Below are positions 1 through 10,706 of a DNA stretch of 64,000 nucleotides, in pieces. Position 1 is the stretch's first letter; each line of letters opens with the position of its first letter. The notes beneath the pieces are model-generated. The model saw only the letters and a program-made list of their open reading frames with translations, did not search any database and had not been told where the DNA came from. The stretch comes from Zygnema cylindricum (taxonomy: Eukaryota > Streptophyta > Zygnematophyceae > Zygnematales > Zygnemataceae): positions 233,827 through 297,826 of the forward strand of contig JBBHKE010002684.1 of the NCBI GenBank assembly GCA_037447655.1, given 5' to 3'. Position numbers and translations under genes: made by a program.

Positions 1-91
1 ACCTACATGGGTTCGCGACTTAAATAAAATATGATATATCAAAGCGTTGCTCGAAAATCGCGATACGCCACCAAACAATACTTCGCGTCAA

Positions 92-266
92 TACTCTCGA
101 AATCGTGTGCTTACGCACGAAACGATAAATACGGCACGAAATAAAAGGTCTAGCACAAAATACTCGAAATCGCGTCACGTCACCCAAACGATGTTTCGCA
201 TCTAACTTTGAAAATTGTGTACCTACGCACGAAATATAACATATCGCACGAAATTAGTACCTTTCA
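92..266. repeat. Two imperfect direct copies rich in GCACGAAA
   Basis: The stretches beginning near 92 and 204 resemble each other over about 60 bases. Both run through a CTCGAAAT/TTTGAAAAT start, GTGTNC, TACGCACGAAA and a second GCACGAAAT. No coding sequence is evident in 1-300. The origin is unknown; it may be a decayed LTR. Confidence 0.5.
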
Positions 267-300
267 ACGAAAAACTGAAAATATGAATCGGATTTAAATT

Positions 301-500
301 GCACGTGTGAAGAAAAATTATGCACGCGTGCCAAAATCGTGCGTGCATGCATAAAACCGCGCGTGCATGCATAAAACCGAGCGCGCATGCCTTAAATTGC
401 ACGTGCATACAAAATACCGGGTGTGCGTGCAGAATACCGTGCGTGCGTGAGAAATACAGCGCGTGCGTGAGAAAACGGCGCGTGCGTTGTCGAGCGTGCC
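301..500. repeat. Degenerate ~20-bp tandem repeat
   Basis: About nine head-to-tail copies of a 19-22 base unit close to GTGCATGCATAAAACCGCGC are visible. The GCATGC core drifts to GCGTGC and GCGTGA along the array. Open frames through it are low-complexity His/Cys/Arg-rich translations and are not real proteins. The array ends where the dispersed repeat at 490 begins. Confidence 0.75.
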
Positions 501-699
501 TGGGAACCGGGAGGTTCAGGTAAGATGTCCAAGGAGGTGTGCATGAGAAACCTGCAATCCACCCCAAATGCTGATGCTTCCCTGGATCCCTGACAATGCC
601 CATTTCTGTCCATTACCCCCCCCCAGGGATATGCATAGATAGTAAGGAGGAATAGAGTGGAAAAGAAAAAGTACCCTGTACCCCCCCAGATTCCCCACT
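490..699. repeat. Dispersed repeat P, copy 1
   Basis: This ~210-base block reappears at 1879-2098 in the same orientation with only scattered differences. It starts TCGAGCGTGCCTGGGAACC and ends in a C-rich run. It abuts the G-family terminal repeat at 701. I do not recognise it; it could be part of the untranslated region of the G element. Confidence 0.8.
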
Positions 700-700
700 T

Positions 701-833
701 CTCCGTTGGAAGCCCACGAAATGCCACACTCCCAGCTAGTCTCCAAAGAATAGGAAGGAAATGAGAGTCGTCCGATCCTTTCCGCAAAACTCCGCACAAA
801 CCCAAAGATAACCACAAAAGTGTGCAAATAACT
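701..833 (-). repeat. Terminal direct repeat of G element, low-coordinate copy
   Basis: These 133 bases match 6342-6474 almost base for base and in the same orientation. The two copies bracket the minus-strand gag-integrase remnant of family G. On the minus strand a G-rich stretch (CTGCGTGGGAG) precedes the repeat, as a polypurine tract would precede a 3' LTR. The repeat may be only part of a longer LTR. Confidence 0.6.
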
Positions 834-1878
834 CCCACGCAGAAATATAGAAATAACAAATATCGACTTTTCAAATTAAACAATATCACCTTGCCAAAGA
901 GAATGGAATTAAAGATAGAAATGAATGATAATGGTGAAGCGAATTCACATACCTCGGAGTGCAACGATGACCAAACTTAGCAGAAGAAAACCTCTCCCAA
1001 AGGCCCCGAAGTCAGGTATGAGTCTCCCTCAACCCTCCCGGTTCCACCGCAAGGATCCGACAAGACTCTTCTTAGTTTCAACAGCGAAAGTCCAAACCGC
1101 CCAAAGAGGAGATAGTGCTAACTACCCACCCGTGCTACGGTCTCCACAAAAGACAATCCAAAACAAAGATGGCAATAGAGACGACACAATGCAACTGTTC
1201 TCCAAGAGAAAGATTGATTTAATTCTCTGGGGGTTTTCTGAGACAGTACTGAAAAAGCAACCTGTCTCCTTCGGCCCCAAGAGCCTTATACAATCAGAGT
1301 TTGTCCTACTGCAAGTGCCAAAGTCAAAGCAATGTGGCAAGCCAATCAGCGGCCAGCAATCGTTATCGCACTGACACAAGATAAGACAGTCTGTACTACA
1401 CTCAGGGCTAAAATATAGACGACTGGTTTTGGCTGGATTAGCGGCCGAAGGTCCTCCTATAATACACAAAAGGGCAACAAAGTTCTAACTTGACGTGAAA
1501 CCGCCCAACTTTGACCGAACCTCATAAATGCTTTACCCATCTGTAGGGCCTGAACTTACATCCTACTGACAGCTAACAGCAAGATCTACGAGATAATCCT
1601 AAAGGTTATGTGTTGTTCTCTAATGTATCCCTCTACTAGAGCTACATAGAACACACAATATAATGGAGCAGACACCTAGCAGCGGACTAACTCCGCCGTT
1701 CGGCCTCTGGTTAAGGTGAACAAAATTGCGTAGGGCTCCAGATTGAAAATATAACGATGTGATCCGGCTAGTTGTCCCCTTCCTTCTCCGTACGCTAGGG
1801 TCCGTACAAATTGGAAATGAGGCCCAGGAACACCTGAAGTGCAAATGTGCCAAATGATGCACACGAGCTTGAGAGCTA
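834..1878. other. Unassigned interior of G element
   Basis: There is no convincing gene here. An open frame at 925-1374 lacks any recognisable domain and overlaps an equally long frame on the other strand. The 16-mer ACAGTACTGAAAAAGC near 1242 recurs in inverse orientation near 6325, close to the other terminal repeat, so parts of this stretch probably belong to the untranslated ends of the same element. Confidence 0.4.
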
Positions 1879-2098
1879 TCGAGCGTGCCTGGGAACCAGG
1901 AGGTTCAGGTAAGATGTCAAAGAAGGTGTGCATGAGGAACCTGCAATCCACCCCAAATGCTGATGCTTCCCTGGATCCGTGACAATGCCCATCTCTGTCC
2001 ATTACCCCCCTCCAGGGATATGCATAGATAGTAAGGAGGAATGGAGTGGAAAAGAAAAAGTACCTTGTACCCCCCCATATTCCCCCCCCCCCCACTTA
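1879..2098. repeat. Dispersed repeat P, copy 2
   Basis: Second copy of the block at 490-699, including the motif GATATGCATAGATAGTAAGG and the poly-C tail, which is longer here (twelve C at 2082-2093). Confidence 0.8.
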
Positions 2099-2220
2099 GT
2101 CCCACGTGACTAAGAGGATTAGACAGATTAGCTGCCAAACTGGCAGTCCCCACAGAACCACGGATTTGCGATTGAGAGCGGGGCTCCCAATTCAGAGGTA
2201 GGCAGCAGTCATGCCACCCC

Positions 2221-2282
2221 TGGTGACGGCGTTCACACACCAACAGGAGGTTGGTGACGGCGTTCACACACCAACAGGAGGT
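2221..2282. repeat. Perfect 31-bp tandem duplication
   Basis: Two identical 31-base units (TGGTGACGGCGTTCACACAC followed by CAACAGGAGGT) lie head to tail just downstream (minus-strand sense) of the integrase fragment. A perfect tandem repeat in otherwise decayed DNA suggests a recent slippage event. Confidence 0.9.
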
Positions 2283-2329
2283 TGGGTACAGAGGACACAT
2301 GGCACGCAAAGGAACAGGCTGGAGGGTCT

Positions 2330-2830
2330 GCAAAATAAGTGAGGTGGAAAGTGGGTTCATCTTCTAACCCTCGCAGATGGCAAGGGGCCACATTGATATG
2401 ATTTTCTTTAACTTTGCGGCCATCCTTCCCTTTCAAGGTAAGAACCCCTTTGTTTGAGACCTCCACAACTTTCAGAATCACACGTCCGGCCAAAATGTCC
2501 AAAGTATCTTTCTTCTGTTGCATGCGATACACAAAATCCCCGGGCACAAATCGACGTTGCCGGGGACATAATTGTCGCTCCGTCGTTGGGAATACCAAAG
2601 TTGATCTTTCTGCTGAGCAGCCTGTAAATTGCCAATGGCCAGAGGTATTTCCCGCTGAAATACCTTAGCCCGGTCGGCAATCATTTTCTCTACAGTACCC
2701 CCAGTTGTCTTTCTCCGGAAGAACAACCGCCTGAGCCGACGCAGCCCCTAGTAGGATGGGATGTCGGCCAGGGATACAAAAGTTATAGTGGTAGAGGATT
2801 AACGGCAGTTTCCCCTTCGCCTGTAAACAA
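2330..2830 (-). pseudogene. Integrase C-terminal fragment, Ty3/gypsy type (G element)
   Basis: The minus strand encodes, across at least two frames, a YGRHPIL-like segment, a helix containing EKMIADRAKVFQREIP and then FVPGDFVYRMQQKKDTLD, followed by ILKVVEVSNKGVLTLKG and a final CHL. This order (helical linker, GDFVY strand, SH3-like barrel) is the C-terminal part of a Ty3/gypsy integrase. The zinc-binding and catalytic core, reverse transcriptase and RNase H are absent. The gag of the same element lies immediately upstream, so an internal deletion joined gag to the integrase tail. Frames change near 2600-2640. The GDFVY...CHL signature resembles algal gypsy elements as I remember them, but I could not search. 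Confidence 0.7.
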
Positions 2831-2839
2831 TGCATAGTG

Positions 2840-3649
2840 CATCATCTCCTTTGGAACCCCATTTTTCCGAAAGCATTGCCCTTCTTTATGGCCCATGAAC
2901 CCAGAAGCTTCACATTTTGACCCTTAATAGTATATTTCCCCCTTAGCTCATTAGAGATTTTAGCGTCATCGAATTTCTGAAGTCGGATTTGTCTGAACTA
3001 GGATTGAGACATTTTGGCGGGTTAAGAGCGTGGAGTAGGTTTATAGGTTTCTTTAGTGACCGGGGTTCTGTCTCCTCCTCCGCTTCCTTGCTTCCGTTCT
3101 TCCTGTTTCCTTGTTCTTTCCGCACGCTCCCTCTCAAACTCCTTCTGCTTGATGGCGAGTTTTGGTTTGAGCTTTTGGGGGCACCTTTTCCATCCGTGAC
3201 CGGGCTGGTTACAGTTCAGGCAGTCGTAAAGAAAAAACTCTTTCATCTCCCCCCATTGCCGCTTCTGGTTTGGCATCCGCTTCGTGTTTCCCCTTAAGTT
3301 TCCGCAAAGATTGCAGTTCTGTCTGTTCATCGTGGCTGAGCGATGTTTCCATGGCGAAACGTGCAAAATTGGCTCTGGATTTCCCGCTAACGGCCTTTTC
3401 TCGTGCCTCGCTATTAACAAAATGATTATACAATTTCATAGCAGCCAATGAAATTTCTTCAGCTGTGGGATTCCGATCGTGTATAGCTTGACTAACACTC
3501 CAATTGTCCAAAGCTGCCTGTCTTGTGGCCCGAAGGAATTTCGAACAGCGACATAATATTTGGTGGCCATAGCCGATGTATCGATGGTGGACAGTTTGGT
3601 TCCTGGCAGAGGTTGGAGAGGCGGTTGAACAGCGTTTGGGGAGTTTCAT
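2840..3649 (-). pseudogene. Gag nucleocapsid region with CCHC knuckles (G element)
   Basis: The minus strand continues the capsid region in shifted frames. Around 3649-3420 it reads into a helix-rich segment ending in KLYNHFVNSEAREKA. Another shift leads to a zinc knuckle CLNCNQPGHGWKRC (CX2CX4HX4C, about 3185-3225), followed by a strongly basic/acidic helix (KQKEFERERAERTRKQEER). A second knuckle lies further on near 2900, with its second Cys changed to Ser. The copy of this family at 40577-41350 keeps the second knuckle intact (CAACGFIGHHEELC), which shows that the family has two knuckles. Such knuckles bind retroelement RNA during packaging. Frameshifts make this copy non-functional. Confidence 0.75.
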
Positions 3650-6233
3650 TCTTCAAACAGCGGAAGTCTGTGAACTCCTTGATGGCAGTTTCGTTCCTTT
3701 CTATGTAAAGGAGTCTCCAAGCGTCCAGAAGAGTGGTACAGGGATTAGGATTGGCAACCATCCGGGTGGCCGCTTCCGCTGCCTGTACAGCGTGAAGGTG
3801 GTTGACATAGGCCCTGCCTTGGGACTGAAGTTTCATATCCATGGTGAAAGTGGGGGTGAGAGGAGCTGCGGCTGCAGCAGCCAGGTTGGCTGCTGCCTGA
3901 AGAGCATCGATGTTCAGAGCCAGATCCGATATTTTGATACTGGGGGACATCAACAAAGGTTGATGCTCCTTGTAATCGGCCAAAGCTCCTCTGGCTAGAT
4001 AATTTACCATCATCCGAAACAGGGTTGCTTCAAAATCTGCTAGAATGGCCCCTCCCCTGTATTTGTTGATTTCAGATTGGGTGAACGACTTTCACAACAG
4101 TTCGAAATCAGAGAAAGCCATTCCCAAGCTATCTTCTGTAAAGATCCTTACGTCCCCCATTTTTTTTTCCTCCTCTGCAAGGTTGGTGAACTGTGAAGAG
4201 GATGGTCCGGTTGGGCTAACAAACTGAACTGGTGAAATTACCCCTGGATCGGCGTCGTCTGGCTCGGGCTCACCTTCTTCTCCAGTAGAGGGAGCGGTCT
4301 GACGAGAGATGGCACTCCCCCCCACCGAGGAAGTTCCGGTTACTGGTGGGATAGTGAGATGACTAGTATCTCCTTGGAGTTGGCCGTTAGGAAACGAGGA
4401 GCTTATCACCTTGGGAAAAGCAGCCTGAAGTCCAGCTCCTCTATACCCAGGAGAGGCGCGTTCCTCCCAGTGAAGTGTTACCACCGAGGGAATTTGGAGA
4501 ATAGGTTTAGTCACCGGTGGTCCTTGAGGGATTGGTGGAGAAGGGGATGGAGATGACAAACAACTACGAGGGAAAGGTGTCTGTCTCCGTGTACGCCTTT
4601 TGGAGGTTTCTGGTGGAGGAGTCCCTTTGCTCGAACTGGGAGAATGTCGGTGAGGAGGAGAGTAGGCAGGAACGTCGTACTTATAGGGTAAGACTTGTGG
4701 TCCCGGTGACCCACGGACAGCAGCGGCTGGAGAAACAGAAGGTGAAGGAGAGGATGCCTGAGGTGGCGATGGAGGAGGAGTTGTAAGTCCGCGGGAAATG
4801 TGTAGTCTTCGGTCTGGTTGTAGCTGCACCACGACCTCCACGGTAGAAGATCCCTTGACCGAGACAATGGTAGGGAGATCTGTAGCCACGGCTACCGGAT
4901 TACTCGGCAAATCTGCACCAAACCCCATTTTGTTAGATCCTCCTGTTCCCCCCCCTTCTCGCTGAAGAGGGGACTCCGGCCTATGTTTCGAAGACGTCTT
5001 GGGATATGGAGTCCCAGTAGGGGCAATCTGCTCCGTAGGTTGTCTCAGAGCAGAGGGCCCTGTCTCTCTAGGAAGAGATCCCGGTCCACTAAGGATTCCA
5101 ATTGATTTCCGTCTTGCCTTCCTAATTAGGAACAGTTCTTGTTCTACAGCCCTCTTCCGTTATTCTTCTAGGGCCTTCCAATCTATGGTGACGGATCCAG
5201 CCCCCGCCGTAGCCTGACTTTGGGATCGGAGGATCTCCACTAGTTTTTGCGTGCTGCTTACCACCCCCGAGTGATCCGCAATCCCCAAACCGGGTACCTC
5301 GAGGTCCGTAGGCCTTGAACGCCATAGTCCTTTGGATGGTCGGACAACTGGTGCGGAAGGAGACATAGAACACGGGGAAATTGAGGCAGAAGGAAAGAAC
5401 GGCTTTTCTTTGACTAGGGGAGCAAATCGACCTTTGCTGTTTTGATGGTTGAACCGGAAATCTCTCTTAGGCTCACGTAACATCTGCTTGCTACTCCCTT
5501 CCCTGGTGCGGCCCCGAGAAGTTGCTCTGCCCCTAGAAGGTCTACTGGTAGCAGTTTCTTGAGATATGGTGGGCTGCGGGTAGTAAGTTGATGGTCCTCC
5601 CTGTTGCTCCGGTGCTGAGGTTGGGGAGCCGCTCTCCGACGAACTACTCAGTAACTCTACTACACCTCCCACTGGGCGTACCACCTTGGCTCGGTCTGAC
5701 CTGGCCACTCGCTGCACCAACTCCTTCTTAACCTTCAATTCATGGAGATTATGAAGGGCTAAGATTTCCTTGCGACCTGGCCGGTTAGGGTCAGACAGAA
5801 TCTCTGGATCTATGTATATCTCTGTTATCGGTGCCTTGGACCTGGTAAAGCGACCAATTTTGGGAAGGGGACCAGGGATCGCTTCCTTGTGTGCCAACCC
5901 CTTTCTACGGCTTTTAGGAGAAAGGGGCGGCCTCTCCGCCCTCTCCGCTGCCCAAGCTCGGGCTGACTCGGACAGAGTTAGAAAGTTCTCGGGGGAAAAG
6001 ACAGGTGGAGGTGGAGGAGAGGGTCGCCTCTTTGGCTGCGTTGGAGGAGTTTCGACTGCAACCTCCGGAGGCATCTCTCCCCTAAGAAACCGCTCTACGT
6101 GTAAAGGGGAGCCAAAGGGGGGTGCTTCCTCAGGCATCTGAGACTCTTCCTCTTGGGCCACCGCTTTCTGCCTCTCCTGCTCTTCCGATCTGACACCCGG
6201 AAGATCCTTATCCTGAACTTCTCCTCCCCCCAT
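3492..6233 (-). pseudogene. Large Gag polyprotein N-terminus and capsid region (G element)
   Basis: One minus-strand frame runs from ATG at 6233 to 3492, broken only by TAA at 5160 and TGA at 4092, so the original product exceeded 900 residues with its knuckle region. The first ~700 residues are Pro/Ser/Arg-rich and probably disordered (PSPPPPPVFS, RPSRGRATSRGR). A helical capsid-like segment follows (4013-3492) with an alanine run (AANLAAAAAAPL) and LWRLLY/IKEFTDFRCLKNE-type helices. The same capsid segment recurs on the plus strand at 39389-39767, confirming it as a repeat-family protein. A TATATAAG box lies on the minus strand just upstream (about 6265-6275). I infer Gag from the linked CCHC knuckles; the N-terminal part has no family I recognise. 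Confidence 0.7.
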
Positions 6234-6341
6234 AGCTGACTGAGGAAGAAGATCTAAATCCCCTTATATAAATGTGCTCCGATCTGAGCACCTATCCTCT
6301 TTAACCTAAAGAGACAAGGTAGCTTTTTCAGTACTGTGCTA

Positions 6342-6474
6342 CTCCGCTGGAAGCCCACGAAATGCCACACTCCCAGCTACTCTCCAAAGAATAGGAAGGA
6401 AATGAGAGTCGTCCGATCCTTTCCGCAAAACTCCGGACAAACCCAAAGATGACCACAAGAGTGTGCAAATAACT
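6342..6474 (-). repeat. Terminal direct repeat of G element, high-coordinate copy
   Basis: Partner of 701-833. It lies about 110 bases upstream of the gag start on the minus strand, where a 5' LTR would be. The boundaries of the full LTR are not clear. Confidence 0.6.
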
Positions 6475-6481
6475 ACTCGTT

Positions 6482-6504
6482 GTCACGTCCACCGTGGACG
6501 TGAC
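6482..6504. repeat. Perfect 11-bp-arm palindrome
   Basis: GTCACGTCCAC, a single C, then GTGGACGTGAC. Each arm carries an ACGT core. It sits immediately next to the end of the G element, so it may mark the insertion site or be a bZIP-type site. Confidence 0.85.
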
Positions 6505-7380
6505 GACGTGTCATTTTAGTTTCATCGATATTTATACGCGGGTAGTCGGGTACGCATTTTTATTTTGTACGAAGTTTATTTGGTTTCGTGCGATTTTACA
6601 CCATGTTGTACGTCGTCCTTTAATATGTGTCCAAGTTCAATGTAACGGTTCGCGAGTTGATTTCATTTTTGCAGTAAAGTACCTGCTCGCAGCCATTTTA
6701 TATATATGTGGCTGCCGCAGTTTGGTTACAGCTGCGCCGGCCGTGTGAAATTTTATTTTTTTTATGACGGTCGACGTTTGCAAACGCGACACTTTTTTAA
6801 CTGCCGGTACAATATTCCGCCAGTCAAAGTTGCTCGACGGATTGACCGTCAGATATGAAATTAAAGGTACGTAGCTTGTACAAAATTGTACTTCAAATGT
6901 ACAATTTCTGACAACTACCCGCGCGCAGCAAAAATAGTCTCTGCGATTAGCAATTCCCTTTGAAGAATTACGTTTGCTAATTTGGGTCTTTGAAAAAAAT
7001 AAATGTCGGTCGCAAACATGCTTACTCTAATATAGGTACTTGTACAATATTTGACAAATCGTACACAATTCGTACGTTCACACAGTCGAAATGTGGTTGT
7101 TAAACTAATATGTGCGAACGTGATATTTGACAGCCCGATTTCATCCCCTTTTTAGAGCTCATATTCTCATGCGTCCGCGGTTACTAAAACTCATTAATTA
7201 TACTTTTTCACTTAAAAGGTACAATTTTGTACGGTCTGTCTCATACCGTACACCACACTATTCAAACGACAACGTATTTTCGATTTGTACGGTACTTGAA
7301 AAATAACCCTAAATGGCGTAAAGAAAAAAATAGAATAAGCTATGCTATTCGAGAATAATAATAAAAAAAAGCGGGACGGA

Positions 7381-7401
7381 ATTAGCGTACACTACGCTAA
7401 T
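7381..7401. repeat. Short perfect inverted repeat
   Basis: ATTAGCGTA, CAC, TACGCTAAT: nine-base arms with a three-base loop in non-coding DNA. The function is unknown. Confidence 0.8.
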
Positions 7402-7772
7402 AGCGATTGGCGGTGTAGAGGACCAATCAGATAAGAGAACATGTAATGCCAAAAAAAATGTAATATTTTTTTTTTCGGGCGCCCGAGGTTTATTTTTTGC
7501 GCATGTTCTAAGTTCCTCCGGGGTTATTATCGGTCTGTACAACCGCTTGCGTGGCAGTACAACTTGATTTGGAAGGCTTCGCACATATCATGTCCGCAAA
7601 GCGTTTGCTTTCCGTACGGACAAGTGGCTCCTATCACGACACGCTAGTTGACGTAGGTTAGCGTCACGTGCCAGTCCACGACGGACAAAAAAATGTACCG
7701 TTTTCATACCATACCGTTTTCCCTTTTTGCTTTGCCCTTTTTCTAAAAGGGCAAAACATTGTAGTCGCATTC

Positions 7773-7934
7773 GTCTCTGGTGACAACGATAATTGACCGT
7801 CAATTTTTTTGTGTAAGATCTTGAGCCGTTGAATGTTTTGAGTTTTGATTGGCGTCTTTGGTGACAACAATAATTAATCGCCGATTGTTTTTGTGTAAGA
7901 TAGTGAGCCGTTGAATGATTTGAGTTTTGATTAG
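7773..7934. repeat. 81-bp tandem duplication
   Basis: Two adjacent units share GGTGACAACRATAATT, TTTGTGTAAGAT, TGAGCCGTTGAATG and TTTGAGTTTTGATT at a constant 81-base offset, with scattered substitutions between them. Confidence 0.85.
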
Positions 7935-8067
7935 CTTTGTCATGTTCCATTTTCATGAAATGAAAAGAGACACGTGGCACAATCGTATTTGTTGTATTTC
8001 ACGTGGTTGTAGTGGTATGTTAAAAGGCCAAACAAAATCGACGTCACGCCAAAATGTCGTGATATCA

Positions 8068-8301
8068 ATACCGGTTGAGTAACGTACAGAATCTTACTTT
8101 AAAATTTTGCGCGTGCCATCCCGTCACATCAAGCCACGTTGTCGTGTTCTCAATATCCGTACACTACTATTATTTCAGTATTGGCCTGACGTACGATGTG
8201 TCGTTTAATCTATACCGGTACAGAAACGTCCAGTATCGCACTTTTAATTTTGGCGCGTGCGATCTCGTCACATCAGGCCACGTTGTCGTGTTCTTAATAT
8301 C
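8068..8301. repeat. Spaced direct duplication, 144-bp offset
   Basis: 8068-8157 and 8212-8301 both run ATACCGG, AACGT, TTTTGSCGCGTGC, CGTCACATCA, then GCCACGTTGTCGTGTTCT and AATATC. The separation between copies is constant. Confidence 0.8.
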
Positions 8302-8931
8302 GCGCTAATTTGGTCGCCCTAAATTTTGACTCTATCACGTTAAATAGAGTAAATGATTCGATTTTTTTCATTATACTATTTAGGGGAAAGTTTAATTCGA
8401 GTAAAAAATTATAATATAGGTTCGTTTAAAATAGTGTGGAGTACGGACATCGTATGACTGTGCAAAATTGTGCTTTTATAAGTAAAAAAGTACAAATAAT
8501 AATTTAATAGAATCACGCTCGCATGTGAAATTGCTCTAAACAAAAAAATTAAATCGCATCGATATTACCCGTTCGCATAACTCCGAATGTCAACAACATT
8601 ATCGTCCATGTGAAAATTTACATGAATTTACATGTGAAAAGTATATAGTTAAACGGCAACAGTATGAGTTGAGACAAATAGTATATATATATATGAGACA
8701 AATAGTACTAACGTCATAATGACGTCAAAATATACGGACTAACAGTTTTCATATGTCTACATAATTTAGTGTTCATAATTACAAAACGGATAACTGTTGC
8801 CGACATAACCTAATATAGATTATGTTAAAAAGTTATATCATAATAATTAGCGTTTATTACTTTAAATATTATATTTTTTGTTTTTTTACTCTAATTTTTT
8901 CTTTACTCTAATTACGATTCGCGGTGTACCA

Positions 8932-9644
8932 TGTTGATCTACGACCACCGGTGCAGGTGGAGTAGCAACAGTAGTAGTAGAAGTAGACATGATACACTCT
9001 CAGAAGCTATCAAGAATCCTTCCAAACAGCTGTTCTTAAGTGCTCACCAATTCTTATACAAGCATCCAAACTTCACAAAACTCTATAAGAATATAGAGTA
9101 GCATAAAAACTGGCAACTCCTAGAGTTTCAGCACAATTGACCCGACAACACTCAATATATAATACCCAGAAATTTCCCAAAAACTGTTTGCAGTTTTACT
9201 ACTTGGAAGTCTGGATACCTAATATGTTCTGAGTCCTAAGTCTTATACTTGTGTTGAACTGACAATACCACTGTACTTGAGTGGTACGTCAAACCACGAA
9301 GCTACCACTAATTTGAGCTACCATTGAGCTATCACTAAGCTACCATTGAGCTATAGCTAAGCTACCACTGAGTTTACCCACTAAGTTGACTAGAATCGTA
9401 TCTATCGCAGTTGCTCTATTCTGTACAGAATCATATTAAGAATATCAGACGCTGCGTTGTCCTTACGGACCATATCAAATATAATCGTGGTTGCGTTGTC
9501 TTGTCTGTGTTGCAGCTTCGCTACTGCGCTGCACTGTTTGTTTAACAGTTACGTTGCTCTGTCTAAATAGCAGCGCACTGCTGCGCTGCTGCACTGCTGC
9601 GCTGCTGCGCTGCTCTGAGACTGAAAGATTTCCAAAAGACAACA
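8932..9644 (-). mobile_element. Solo LTR, copia family A
   Basis: The block matches the two LTRs of copia A at 11061-11890 and 16175-16986 from its TGTTG...ACGACCACCGG end to GACAACA. It carries the same gag ATG context (AGTAGACATGAT on the plus strand) and a shorter version of the GCTGC minisatellite (about 9526-9616). No internal region flanks it. I could not see a clean 5-bp target duplication, so an old or truncated copy is possible. Confidence 0.85.
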
Positions 9645-9949
9645 CAAATTAACCTACGCTGCTCACGCCAAGGCCTAACCGATTTCCCTTCACTTCTTCT
9701 CGCGTCCTATCAAGTGGATTTCTGCTTGGCCTTCTTTCTCAGGCTGATGCTGAACCTTCGATTGTGATTGGACCGTTTTGGGTTTTTTTGTGTGGTTTAC
9801 TGCGTGATAGTGGATTAGGGTTGGCTTTCCTTGCATGTTTTGGGTGTGACTAAATCTGGCTATTTTAGATTTGCTCGCAGTTTGCTTCATTTTCAGTTTG
9901 TGTGTTGTGATATTGAGTTAAATCTTTATTTATTGAACTCTTGTAAGGA
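9645..9949. other. Unassigned spacer
   Basis: There is no recognisable element. A 66-codon minus-strand frame at 9690-9890 has a Lys/Gln-rich translation and no family features. Confidence 0.4.
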
Positions 9950-10288
9950 AAATAGACCGACCTATTTCGTCATGTTTAAGTAGTTATCGTACCCTATATA
10001 CTTCAGCACTGGTCTTAGACTACGAGTAAGACTAACAGCTACTTTGGCAGACGGTTGGTACCAGGATCAAATCCTGGGTCCATCAATCCTTTTGGTGAGA
10101 TTACCAAGGATCTACCTTGTGAATCTATAAGGAGCATGGGCAGCCATGGCTCTAGCTTCCTCTCCAACCTTTAGTGACTACGACAAGTATGGAGGCTTAG
10201 AAAGAGACGCTAGAAGCATGTTGCCTCTGCTTTTTCCTACTTCTAATTAAACAATTAAATAATATAGAAAATACATTTTATTTCAACA
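9950..10288 (-). mobile_element. LTR-E fragment
   Basis: Read on the minus strand, it starts TGTTGAAATAAAATGTATTT and follows the complete LTR-E at 36158-37150 through the hairpin and tRNA-like module to TATAGGGTACGATA, then stops. The 3' two-thirds of the LTR are missing. It abuts another minus-strand LTR at 10289. Confidence 0.75.
10008..10235 (+). other. Antisense tRNA-like plus hairpin module in LTR-E fragment
   Basis: The B-box/T-arm near 10058-10077 reads CCAGG ATCAAAT CCTGG with a perfect 5-bp stem. The hairpin follows (10138-10228) with loop AGTGACTACGACAAGTATG, then TTTTT at 10231-10235. The module lies antisense to the LTR. No complete tRNA cloverleaf can be drawn. Confidence 0.6.
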
Positions 10289-10706
10289 TGCCCAAGACGA
10301 GAAACAAACAGTGTGACTGCACCTTTGTGCAGCGTGGACTCCTTTGAGTCTTTAGCAAAAAAAATAACTGAAAACGACCAACGAACCGATAAGTTATGGG
10401 GTGTCAAAAATGCCTATTTTATACAAATTCTCAAGGGGAGAGGCGACTGTTTTTCCAAAATTCACTAAGTCCTAATTCTCTCTAATAACTCCTATCTACT
10501 GAAGTACGGACCAATCATATTACTGTAATGTACCAAAAAGTACTACTGCCAATGTACCTTTTGTACGACCAATGTACGACATGGCTATTACGTGGACGTG
10601 TGGCCTGTTTTTAGTCGTCCCTAGGTTTCTTGGAATTCCCCCGACCAAATGTTATCTCTCCACGTGGCGCCAGGTAATGCTACGTCATAAAAAGGCCAAA
10701 GTGACC
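10289..10706 (-). mobile_element. B/H-type LTR, 3' part (split by the gypsy element)
   Basis: The reverse complement matches the second half of LTR-B (ACGTGG box, GTAC cluster, GATTGGTCCGTACTTCAGTA, the TCAGGGGAGTCC-like segment). It stops roughly 100 bases before the LTR end. It continues at 39016, across the whole gypsy insertion. The uninterrupted paralogue at 63130-63330 reads straight through the junction, which confirms the split. Confidence 0.8.

Larger units (their letters stand above)
6475..8931. other. Gene-free AT-rich stretch
   Basis: No open frame here carries a recognisable domain. The stretch holds a palindrome, an inverted repeat, two local duplications (listed separately) and many GTAC tetramers around 6570-7300, a composition shared with the LTRs elsewhere in the window. 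It may be very old LTR sequence or genuine intergenic DNA. Confidence 0.5.

Noticed and set aside
223-964. Several open frames around the GCATGC tandem array
   Set aside because: They translate simple repeats into Cys/His/Ala/Arg-rich strings and overlap each other on both strands.
925-1374. 149-codon plus-strand open frame as a host gene
   Set aside because: No domain, an equally long overlapping frame on the opposite strand (1122-1469), and it lies inside G-element untranslated sequence.
9690-9890. 66-codon minus-strand open frame
   Set aside because: Short, Lys/Gln-rich, no similarity to neighbouring element proteins.
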